Positions 1-5,464 of a stretch of 5,464 bases of DNA are shown piece by piece. The translations under genes were made by a program, and so were the position numbers. The DNA is from CAZPZZ01 sp964591245 (lineage in GTDB: Bacteria; Acidobacteriota; Vicinamibacteria; Vicinamibacterales; UBA8438), in the NCBI GenBank assembly GCA_964591245.1, contig CAZPZZ010000221.1, positions 1 through 5,464 of the forward strand. Direction: 5' to 3'. A model generated the notes under the pieces. That model made no database searches and was not told where the DNA came from. It was given only the letters and a program-made list of their open reading frames with translations. Positions within the stretch are counted from its first letter, which is position 1. Each line of letters begins with the position of its first letter.

Positions 1-1
1 C

Positions 2-217
2 GGTGACACGAGCGTCGCGACGCTGGAGCTCGCGTCAGAAGAATCGACCTTCTACAGTTTCGAGCTCTCGACCGACACCCTCGGTGACGAGGAGATGGTC
101 GAGTTGGTCTTTGACGTTGACCGAACCTTTGTTCCGGCGGAAGTCAGTGGGGGCGAGAACGGTGATCGCCGAGAACTCGGTGTCCAGCTTCACTACGCAT
201 TCCTCGAGTCGCAGTAG
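2..217 (+). CDS. C-terminal end of an unidentified protein (5' end outside window)
   Basis: An open frame enters from the left edge and ends at TAG 215-217, giving the last 71 residues of a protein whose start is not visible. I do not recognise the gene with certainty. The tail is acidic and rich in alternating hydrophobic residues, as in a beta-sandwich domain, and contains the stretch DRTFVPAEV followed by DRRELGVQ near the end. I recall similar 'D-(K/R)-T-F-x-P ... RELG' endings from C-terminal domains of bacterial cell-surface or glycosyltransferase-like proteins, but this is memory and not a search. This frame is chosen over the overlapping arginine/serine-rich frame at 3-323 because its composition looks like a folded protein. 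It is separated from the pilus genes by 551 bases and a promoter, so it is probably a different transcription unit. Confidence 0.65.
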   Translation, partial: GDTSVATLELASEESTFYSFELSTDTLGDEEMVELVFDVDRTFVPAEVSGGENGDRRELGVQLHYAFLESQ

Positions 218-563
218 CCGGACTACTGTGGTCGCAATTGGCTCCGAAAGTTTAGTGAGGAGACGTGACCGGCTGAGGGGGCAGTGGCTTCATGGTGTTC
301 ATGCCGGCCAGGAATGGAAGTAGGCACCGCTCCACGATTTTATCCCTCCCACCGATATGAACGGTAGAGTGTGCCGTTTCCTGCCTTTTATCGAGGGCTC
401 TGGCATGGGCACGGCACTCGCCGAACATTACGCAAATGTAGCGTCTGCGAAGAGGTTTGTGGAGTTTTCCGCTTTCTGAGACCGTTCGCTGCGCTGGCCC
501 GTCTCGACAGATTTTCGCGTGTCCAACCGAAACATGCGGTTTTTACGGTGATTTGAGGACAGC

Positions 564-642
564 GCCCGTTCGTGAGGTCAGGGAGGTCGTAGGGCCCACG
601 AGCGGGCTTAATGGATTCGGAACTGGTGGATTCCGAGAGCCC
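564..642. repeat. Overlapping, mutually exclusive inverted repeats (RNA hairpin candidates)
   Basis: Hairpin A: 564-574 pairs with 597-607 (11 pairs, one G-U at 569/602). After a bulged A at 575, 576-579 pairs with 593-596 (4 pairs, one G-U), leaving a 13-base purine-rich loop at 580-592 that contains GGAGGT at 582-587. Hairpin B: 604-609 pairs with 637-642 (one G-U at 609/637), then 617-622 pairs with 631-636 around an 8-base loop, with bases 610-616 bulged. The two structures compete for 604-607, so they cannot form together. Neither is followed by a T run, so neither is a standard intrinsic terminator. The pairing is seen directly; any function (attenuation, small RNA, protein operator) is inference. 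Confidence 0.4.
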
Positions 643-689
643 AGGTATTCGCTTCGCTCCGAGATGAGAAGAGATTCACGAGGGACCAC

Positions 690-698
690 TGGTATAAT
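690..698 (+). promoter_or_regulatory. Extended -10 promoter for the pilus operon
   Basis: The sequence TGGTATAAT is a perfect extended -10 element (TGn followed by TATAAT at 693-698) for the housekeeping sigma factor. No good -35 box lies at the right distance; the closest hexamer with a 16-base spacer is GAGATT at 671-676, which is typical of extended -10 promoters. Transcription would begin near base 705, giving a leader of about 64 bases before pilC. It is the only strong promoter-like match I see upstream of the operon, and it sits where a promoter is needed. Confidence 0.55.
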
Positions 699-755
699 TT
701 AGGGGGTACAAAACACTCTCGTATACTCGGTAAGACCCACACTAGGCTGAGGGTG

Positions 756-762
756 CCCCCCC
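756..762 (+). repeat. C7 homopolymer tract in the pilC leader
   Basis: Seven consecutive C residues lie between the best available Shine-Dalgarno-like sequence (GAGGG, 749-753) and the pilC ATG at 769. The spacing from GAGGG to ATG is 15 bases, longer than the usual 5-10, so the tract length sets how well the two could work together. Poly-C runs are prone to slippage and to sequencing error. Confidence 0.5.
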
Positions 763-768
763 GCGAAG

Positions 769-1977
769 ATGGAATTCCGCTGCAGACTCGGTACCGAGAC
801 CGGCGAGGTGATCGAGGGTGTGTACGTCTCAGAGAGTGAGGCGATGCTCAGGCAAGAGCTCGAAGCAAAAGGGCTGTATGTCCTCGCCTTGAGTCGACGC
901 GGCATGTTTAGGGCGTCCATGCTGTCTTTCACAGCGAGCCGCCGTATCAAGACGCGCGAGTTTTTAGTGTTTAACCAGGAACTCGCAACGCTGTTACGAG
1001 CGGGGATGCCGTTGGTGCAGTCGCTGGATATCTTGCGGCAGCGCGTGGAGGATACCGGTTTCAAAGCCACGCTCAATGATGTCCATGATCGTGTGAGGTC
1101 GGGTGCGGCACTCTCCGAGGCGTTCGAGGCGCAGGGTGAGACTGTTCCAGGGATGTACACCGCATCGTTGCTCGCGGGTGAGAAGAGTGGAGGGCTCGAA
1201 GAAGTCATTCGCCGGTATGTTGAACACGTCAAGGTCGTTGCGGCCTTGAAGCGAAAGACATTGTCTGCGCTCGTGTATCCCGTAATTTTGTTGCTGCTTT
1301 CTTTGATTGTCGTTGCCATCATCGTGCTCCGGGTCGTGCCGGAGTTCGAGGGTTTTTATCGCGGATTTGATGCGGATTTGCCATTGATTACAACGGTGAT
1401 CTTGGCCGTGTCCGAAGCGGTTCGAGATTTCTTCCTCTTGCTGGTGTGTGGCGTGGTCGGCGTTGCGATGGCGCTCTGGTATTGGCTGCGACATCCCCGT
1501 CAGCGGACGCTGTTAGACCGGTGGTTGCTGCGTGTTCCTTTTGTGGGATCTATTGCGGGGCGGTTCGCCACGTCCCAGTTATCGCGCACCCTGGCGACAC
1601 TGTTAAGTGGAGGCATGCCGTTGGTGAATGCGATTGACGTTGCCTCGCGGGCTATCGGAAATCGGTTCTATGCCGATCAACTCACCACGGTCGGGCAACA
1701 GGTGCGTGAAGGGGGCTCGCTCGCCGAGTCACTTGCCTCTCGGCGTGTGTTTCCGGCGGTGGCGATCAAGATGGTTGAGGTCGGCGAGTCGACCGGCGCG
1801 CTTCGAGAAATGCTGACCAGCGTTGCCGATTTCTTCGACGAAGAAATCGATACACAGCTTGGGCGGTTTGTGACGATCATCGAACCCGCGCTTCTTGTGA
1901 TTATGGGGACAGTTATCGCTGCACTCCTTATTGCGCTCTATATGCCGTTGCTGCAGCTGAGCACGGTACTTTCGTGA
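769..1977 (+). CDS. pilC: Type IV pilus / type II secretion inner-membrane platform protein (PilC/GspF family)
   Basis: The product is the polytopic inner-membrane platform protein on which the assembly ATPase acts to insert pilin subunits. The 402 residues match the usual family length of about 400. After a short N-terminal domain (1-60, starting MEFRCRLGTETG as is typical of the family) come two homologous T2SSF repeats at roughly 67-190 and 269-391. Each has the motif LLRAGMPLVQSLD or LLSGGMPLVNAID and a GE-(K/S)-(S/T)-G signature (GEKSGG 137-142, GESTGA 339-344). Predicted membrane helices are at about 166-189, 219-240 and 370-394. The ATG at 769 is the only upstream start in frame, since TGA lies at 748, and it fits the family N terminus. 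The ribosome-binding site is weak (GAGGG at 749-753, 15 bases away). It is first in the operon and ends 43 bases before pilB. It could equally be called gspF; the pilMNO neighbours favour pilC. Confidence 0.93.
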   Translation: MEFRCRLGTETGEVIEGVYVSESEAMLRQELEAKGLYVLALSRRGMFRASMLSFTASRRIKTREFLVFNQELATLLRAGMPLVQSLDILRQRVEDTGFKATLNDVHDRVRSGAALSEAFEAQGETVPGMYTASLLAGEKSGGLEEVIRRYVEHVKVVAALKRKTLSALVYPVILLLLSLIVVAIIVLRVVPEFEGFYRGFDADLPLITTVILAVSEAVRDFFLLLVCGVVGVAMALWYWLRHPRQRTLLDRWLLRVPFVGSIAGRFATSQLSRTLATLLSGGMPLVNAIDVASRAIGNRFYADQLTTVGQQVREGGSLAESLASRRVFPAVAIKMVEVGESTGALREMLTSVADFFDEEIDTQLGRFVTIIEPALLVIMGTVIAALLIALYMPLLQLSTVLS

Positions 1978-2009
1978 TGTTTGTCATGTCTTGGATTCGT
2001 CCGTACGCC

Positions 2010-2014
2010 AGGAG
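2010..2014 (+). promoter_or_regulatory. Shine-Dalgarno site that sets the pilB start
   Basis: AGGAG ends 6 bases before ATG 2021, an ideal placement. The longer frame that opens with TTG at 1991 has no such site and would only add ten unconserved residues, so the start is placed at 2021. Confidence 0.75.
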
Positions 2015-2020
2015 TGTGCG

Positions 2021-3709
2021 ATGACAGCAGCACCACGAAAGGTCTCCGCCTCGAATATCGCGGGTTCTGAAGTTGCCGCAAGTGAGCCTGGCGAATTGTA
2101 TGCCGGTGGGGAAGGCTCAGCGGTTGATCGCGCCGCGGAGGTGACTCATGCCCGTCGGTTGGCGGAGCGCTATCGATTGGCGTTCGTGGACATGGACGAG
2201 TTCAGGATTGACGCGGAACTGTTTCGTTCAATCCCGGCGGACCTCATGTTGCGCTACGGTTTCGTTCCGCATCGCAAGGATGGGGAAACGCTGATCATTG
2301 TTGTGTCGGATCCGACCGACTTGCCGATGATCGATGAATTGGCGTTGCTTCTGGATACCGCAATCCAGGTCACCGTCGGGACCTCCTCTGCCATAGAGTC
2401 GATTCTCAAGAAAAGCGAGGGTTCGCAACGCGTACTTGATGAAGCGACGGAAAGCTTTGAGCTGCAAATTCTGCATGATGAGGAGGGCAGCGAGGAGAGT
2501 CTTACCGTTGAGCGTCTGACGAGCGACATTAGTCCCGTGATTCGGCTCGTCGACTCGATGATCTATACCGCACTCCAGCGCCGTGCAAGCGACATTCACA
2601 TCGAGACGCAAGACGATGCGGTGCATGTGAAATATCGAATTGACGGAACCCTTCAGTCGGCCATGCGGCCCGTCGATAAACGGTTTCACAGTGCCATTCT
2701 GTCTCGCGTGAAGGTGATGGCCGAACTCGACATTGCGGAGAAACGGGTGCCGCAGGATGGTCGGTTCAAGGTTCGGGTGCCAGGTAAGACCATCGATTTC
2801 CGTGTGTCCATCATGCCGACGGTGCACGGCGAAGATGCGGTCGTTCGGATTCTTGACAAGGAGACCATTAGCGAGCAGTTCCGAGAACTTCGGCTGGATA
2901 TTCTTGGGTTTGCGGAGGAGGAGTTGCATCGGTTCCGTCGGGCCATCGCGGAACCATACGGAATGGTGCTTGTGACAGGGCCGACTGGCAGTGGAAAGAC
3001 GACAACGTTGTATGCGGCCCTCTCTGAGATTCACTCCGCAGAGGACAAGATTGTCACTATTGAAGATCCTGTGGAATATCAGCTTCACGGCATTACTCAG
3101 ATTCCCATTAATGAGAAGAAGGGCCTGACGTTTGCGCGGGGGCTGCGGTCGATTCTCCGTCATGACCCGGACAAAATTATGGTCGGTGAAATTCGTGATG
3201 CCGAGACGGCTCAGATCGCGATTCAATCTGCGTTGACCGGGCATCTCGTGTTCACGACAGTGCACGCGAATAATGTGCTCGACGTGCTCGGTCGCTTCTT
3301 GAATATGGGCGTGGAGGCCTACCAGTTTGTCTCGTCTCTCAATTGCGTGATGGCGCAACGACTAGTGCGGACAATCTGTGCGGGATGTCGGGTTCCCGTT
3401 CGGGTCTCAGCGGATGAACTGCGGGATGCAGCCATGGATCCCGCGCTTGCGGCGACGCACGAGTTTTTTGAGGGTAACGGTTGTATTGACTGCAGCGGTA
3501 CGGGATACCGGGGGCGGACCGCGTTGTGCGAAATTCTGGATTTGACCGATGAACTGCGGGAGATGATTCTCGCTCGCGCGCCAGCGTCGGAGATCAAGAA
3601 CGCGATGAGAGCAAAGGGGATGCGTTTCTTGCGCGACTCTGCCGTTGAGAAGGTGCTGGGCGGGGAGACCACGTTGCGGGAGATTAACAAGGTGACGTTC
3701 GTCAAGTAG
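2021..3709 (+). CDS. pilB: Type IV pilus / type II secretion assembly ATPase (PilB/GspE family)
   Basis: The product is a cytoplasmic hexameric ATPase that powers pilin polymerisation by acting on PilC. Counting from ATG 2021 it has 562 residues, normal for the family. After a variable first 40 residues comes an MshEN/T2SSE_N-type domain (about 43-130), then the N2 domain with SDIHIE (190-195) and the PQDGRF signature (244-249). The C-terminal RecA-like motor has Walker A GPTGSGKT (320-327), the Asp box IVTIEDPVEYQ (344-354), Walker B IMVGEIRD (386-393) and the His box GHLVFTTVHANN (407-418). A zinc-binding tetracysteine module follows, C453/C456 and C488/C491, which marks assembly ATPases (PilB/GspE) rather than the retraction ATPase PilT. 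All catalytic motifs are intact. It is translated from a good Shine-Dalgarno site and ends one base before the pilM GTG, so the two are probably translationally coupled. GspE is the alternative name. Confidence 0.95.
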   Translation: MTAAPRKVSASNIAGSEVAASEPGELYAGGEGSAVDRAAEVTHARRLAERYRLAFVDMDEFRIDAELFRSIPADLMLRYGFVPHRKDGETLIIVVSDPTDLPMIDELALLLDTAIQVTVGTSSAIESILKKSEGSQRVLDEATESFELQILHDEEGSEESLTVERLTSDISPVIRLVDSMIYTALQRRASDIHIETQDDAVHVKYRIDGTLQSAMRPVDKRFHSAILSRVKVMAELDIAEKRVPQDGRFKVRVPGKTIDFRVSIMPTVHGEDAVVRILDKETISEQFRELRLDILGFAEEELHRFRRAIAEPYGMVLVTGPTGSGKTTTLYAALSEIHSAEDKIVTIEDPVEYQLHGITQIPINEKKGLTFARGLRSILRHDPDKIMVGEIRDAETAQIAIQSALTGHLVFTTVHANNVLDVLGRFLNMGVEAYQFVSSLNCVMAQRLVRTICAGCRVPVRVSADELRDAAMDPALAATHEFFEGNGCIDCSGTGYRGRTALCEILDLTDELREMILARAPASEIKNAMRAKGMRFLRDSAVEKVLGGETTLREINKVTFVK

Positions 3710-3710
3710 G

Positions 3711-4682
3711 GTGAGCGCTGTGGTTGGTCTTCTACGATTCTTTGCTGCTGACCCTCCCCCGGCCGTGCTTGAGATCGCAGCTGATCGCGTGACGGGTGTG
3801 GCCTTTGGGGAAGGGCATGGGGTCACCACGGTGACCGAGGCGCTTCCGGAGGGAGTCTTGGTGCCGTCGCCGAATACAGTGAACATGGTCGACCGTGATG
3901 TCGTGGCTGGCGCCGTGACGCGAGTGGTTAAGCGTTTGCCCGGAGTGCCAACGAGAATTGGTCTCGTTCTTCCCGATGCTGCGGCCAAGGTCTCGCTAAT
4001 ACCGTTTGAGCAGGTGCCGCCCCGCGCGGCAGACCTGGATGAACTCGTTCGCTGGCAGTTGCGCAAGACGTCTCCGTTTCGGATGGAGGACGCGCAGGTT
4101 GCCTATGTCCCCGGCAGACGGAGAGCGGACGGTGCTTGTGAGTTTGTCGTAACTCTCATGCGAAGGGATGTCGTTGGGGAGTATGAAGGTGTATGTGCTA
4201 GCGCCGACACCCATGCCGGGGTAGTCGATCTGGCGAGCTTCAGTGTGGTCAATGCCGTCTTGGCCGATGGCGCCACGGATGTGTCCGATTGGCTGCTCGT
4301 ACATGTGACGAGTCGAGATAGTTCGATGCTGGTGATGCGCCGCGGGCAGTTGATTCTGTTCAGGAATCGTCGAACGAGCGATCTCGACCAGTTGGTGGAT
4401 TTTATCCACCAGACCACGATGTACTACGAGGATCGCCTGCAGGGGGAAGGATTTGCGCGGATGTTGCTGGTGGCGACCGGCCTCGGGGAAGATTTGGTGT
4501 CAGCCGGTAACCTACGTCTGTCACTCGAATCGCGACTGGGTACGTCGATGGAAACGATCGACTTTGGACACGTGGTCACAGCCGGCGAGGGAACGCGGTC
4601 ACTGGACGATCGACAGGCCCCGTCTCTTGGGTTGCTATGGCGAGAGCGGACGCCAGTGAATGATGCTGAGGACGGGGAATGA
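3711..4682 (+). CDS. pilM: Divergent PilM-like actin-fold protein
   Basis: PilM is a cytoplasmic FtsA/actin-like protein that binds the N-terminal tail of PilN and links the ATPase ring to the PilN/PilO complex. The 323 residues fit a slightly short PilM. Family hallmarks visible are DELVRWQLRKTSPFRMEDAQVAY (109-131, the PilM 'W-(x)n-P-F-(x)n-Y' segment, first half DELVRWQLRK), the later ASFSVVNAV (175-183) and a LGLLWR ending (306-311). The nucleotide-binding motifs look eroded: the phosphate-1 position reads VLEIAAD (19-25) instead of a D-x-G loop, phosphate-2 reads LLVHVTSRDS (195-204) instead of a DIG motif, and the adenosine motif reads LLVATGLGE (252-260) instead of a GG pair. The start GTG 3711 lacks a spaced Shine-Dalgarno site and may rely on coupling to pilB. 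GTG 3720, with GGTGA at 3710-3714 and a 5-base gap, is a real alternative giving 320 residues. Assignment rests on these motifs plus position between pilB and pilN. Confidence 0.8.
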   Translation: MSAVVGLLRFFAADPPPAVLEIAADRVTGVAFGEGHGVTTVTEALPEGVLVPSPNTVNMVDRDVVAGAVTRVVKRLPGVPTRIGLVLPDAAAKVSLIPFEQVPPRAADLDELVRWQLRKTSPFRMEDAQVAYVPGRRRADGACEFVVTLMRRDVVGEYEGVCASADTHAGVVDLASFSVVNAVLADGATDVSDWLLVHVTSRDSSMLVMRRGQLILFRNRRTSDLDQLVDFIHQTTMYYEDRLQGEGFARMLLVATGLGEDLVSAGNLRLSLESRLGTSMETIDFGHVVTAGEGTRSLDDRQAPSLGLLWRERTPVNDAEDGE

Positions 4683-4756
4683 ACGGATTGTGCTCTTCGT
4701 GGGTGCCAGCGAGAAGGTGGTGCGCGTCAGCGTGGACGTACGTTCCTGGATAGGTG

Positions 4757-4768
4757 TAGGTGAAGGAG
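4757..4768 (+). promoter_or_regulatory. Ribosome-binding region of pilN
   Basis: TAGGTG (4757-4762) lies 6 bases before ATG 4769, while the stronger-looking AAGGAG (4763-4768) directly abuts the start codon and is too close to act in the usual way. TAG at 4757-4759 is also an in-frame stop, so pilN can only begin at GTG 4760 or ATG 4769. The ATG is preferred because the product then starts like known PilN proteins. Confidence 0.5.
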
Positions 4769-5464
4769 ATGCTCCGAGTCAATCTCGCAAGCCGACCGTT
4801 CTATAACGAGCGAGCCGTCTATGTGTTGCTCGGATTGGTTGCGGGCGTCGGTGTGGTGGTTTTTGCTGCGAGTCTCGTCCTGATGGCGAACCTATCTCGG
4901 CGAAATGGCGAACTGGAGGTACGTGCGGAGGCAGCGATCCGGGCGGGCGCAGATCTCAATGGGCAGATTGCGGGGATGCGGCAACACGTGGAGCCAGACG
5001 GGTTGGATGATCTGACGACGGCGACTCAAGAGGCGAATACGTTGATCGACCAGCGCGTGTTTTCATGGACGGACTTTTTTAATCGAATTGAGGCAACGCT
5101 TCCTTCCGATGTCATGTTGACAGAGGTGCGACCAGATATCGTCCCGGGCTCGATTGAGGTAACGATGGGGGTGCTAGGACGCCGCTTGGAAGGGATCAGT
5201 GAATTCGTGGTCTCGTTGGAAGTATCGGGTGCATTCGACGGGGTGCTCAATAGGCAGGTGGAGTTGACGGCGGATGGGATGTACAGCGCGCTGTTGAGAG
5301 GACGATACAACCCAACGGCAGTGGTTGGCGGCGAAGGCGATGATTCCTCCGCCAGGTTCGATGAATCGGTACCGCTTCTGCGGCGCGACGCGCGCGAAGT
5401 AGGGAGCGTAGTGCGATGCCGCCATTGGAATTGTTGCGTAGGGTGCTTGTCGAAAAGCGACGGC
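4769..5464 (+). CDS. pilN: PilN-like pilus inner-membrane protein (no stop before window end)
   Basis: PilN is a single-pass inner-membrane protein whose cytoplasmic tail binds PilM and whose periplasmic part pairs with PilO. The frame starts MLRVNLASRPFYNER; the V/I-N-L near the N terminus is the PilM-docking motif of the family. One membrane helix follows (about 17-39), then a helical/coiled-coil segment (42-95) and the compact periplasmic domain with FSWTDFFNRIEATLPSDV (98-115) and a final strand ending RGRYNP (177-182). Family proteins usually end soon after this point, at about 180-210 residues. Here the frame has no stop through codon 232 at the window edge and runs through the start of pilO. 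The last residues (RCRHWNCCVGCLSKSD, 216-231) are Cys-rich and unlike PilN. The natural end may therefore be lost to a frameshift: the +1 frame has TAG at 5400 and at 5409. The gap to pilM is 86 bases with no recognised feature. Confidence 0.85.
   Translation, partial: MLRVNLASRPFYNERAVYVLLGLVAGVGVVVFAASLVLMANLSRRNGELEVRAEAAIRAGADLNGQIAGMRQHVEPDGLDDLTTATQEANTLIDQRVFSWTDFFNRIEATLPSDVMLTEVRPDIVPGSIEVTMGVLGRRLEGISEFVVSLEVSGAFDGVLNRQVELTADGMYSALLRGRYNPTAVVGGEGDDSSARFDESVPLLRRDAREVGSVVRCRHWNCCVGCLSKSDG
5401..5406 (+). promoter_or_regulatory. Shine-Dalgarno site of pilO
   Basis: AGGGAG lies 9 bases before ATG 5416, a workable distance. It supports translation starting at 5416 in a frame different from pilN. 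Confidence 0.5.
5416..5464 (+). CDS. pilO: Start of PilO-like pilus inner-membrane protein (truncated by window end)
   Basis: Only 16 complete codons are visible: MPPLELLRRVLVEKRR. The short amphipathic, basic stretch LLRRVLxEKRR directly before an expected membrane helix is how PilO proteins typically begin. PilO would pair with PilN in the periplasm and connect to PilP and the secretin. The frame has in-frame stops upstream at 5341 and 5362 and no other ATG or GTG between them and 5416, so this start is well defined. It overlaps the open pilN frame by at least 49 bases. With so little sequence, the name rests mostly on gene order. Confidence 0.6.
   Translation, partial: MPPLELLRRVLVEKRR

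Larger units (their letters stand above)
218..768. other. 551-base intergenic region without a credible gene
   Basis: No frame on either strand here looks like a protein. The short open frames (for example 371-556 and 457-702) have no ribosome-binding site, overlap each other and give compositions rich in Arg, Phe and Cys. No tRNA-like T-arm or cloverleaf was seen. What the region does hold is a set of inverted repeats at 564-642, a weak 5-bp hairpin with a short T run at 525-544, an extended -10 promoter at 690-698 and a C7 run at 756-762. It most likely contains the end of the upstream transcription unit and the leader and promoter of the pilus operon. Confidence 0.6.

Noticed and set aside
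3..323. 106-codon + frame rich in Arg and Ser
   Set aside because: It overlaps the frame ending at 217, which has protein-like composition; the low-complexity RS-rich translation is a frame shadow.
525..544. Possible intrinsic terminator: AACCG/CGGTT stem with TTT
   Set aside because: The stem is only 5 bp with a 7-base loop and the T run is short. It is also over 300 bases past the upstream stop codon, so support is too weak.
611..667. 18-codon frame starting ATG 611 downstream of GGAGGT 582-587, as a leader peptide
   Set aside because: The GGAGGT is 23 bases from the ATG, far too distant, and the peptide has no regulatory codon run.
371..702. Two overlapping + frames (371-556 and 457-702) in the spacer
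   Set aside because: Neither has a Shine-Dalgarno site or recognisable domain, they overlap in different frames, and the second runs through the hairpins and the promoter.
2228..3358. Long open frame of 376 codons on the - strand
   Set aside because: It lies entirely opposite pilB, whose motifs are unmistakable. Its His/Arg/Asn-rich translation is typical of the antisense of a GC-rich gene.
4683..4768. Gap between pilM and pilN with the 8-base palindrome ACGTACGT
   Set aside because: An 8-base palindrome alone is expected by chance and no hairpin or promoter pair accompanies it.
1..5464. CRISPR arrays, insertion sequences, tRNA or rRNA genes, toxin-antitoxin or defence genes
   Set aside because: No regularly spaced repeats, transposase motifs, terminal inverted repeats or structural RNA signatures were seen on either strand.

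Overview
The window carries the inner-membrane assembly platform of a type IV pilus or closely related type II secretion machine. It comes from a moderately GC-rich, Gram-negative (diderm) bacterium. All convincing genes lie on the + strand. The split PilM/PilN/PilO set points to a pilus-type system rather than a classical GspL/GspM secretion system. The start of the PilN homologue (residues 1-16, MLRVNLASRPFYNERA) and the general style of the proteins remind me of Acidobacteriota, but this is an impression from memory and not a result.

Layout: bases 2-217 are the last 71 codons of an unidentified upstream gene. Bases 218-768 are a 551-base spacer with no credible gene. It holds a 15-bp imperfect hairpin (564-607), an overlapping alternative hairpin (604-642) and, near its end, a perfect extended -10 promoter (TGG-TATAAT, 690-698). 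From that promoter a run of co-directional genes follows: pilC/gspF (769-1977), pilB/gspE (2021-3709), pilM (3711-4682), pilN (from 4769) and the first codons of pilO (from 5416).

How they fit together: PilB is the hexameric cytoplasmic ATPase that drives pilin polymerisation through the membrane platform protein PilC. PilM is a cytoplasmic actin-fold protein that docks on the N-terminal tail of PilN, and PilN pairs with PilO in the periplasm to link the motor to the outer-membrane secretin. The pilin, prepilin peptidase, retraction ATPase (PilT), PilP and secretin are not in the window; the last two would be expected downstream.

I do not see a new type of system here. The points worth a second look are a PilM whose nucleotide-binding motifs all look eroded, a pilN frame that never closes and runs at least 49 bases into pilO, the structured spacer, and a C7 tract between the weak ribosome-binding site and the pilC start.
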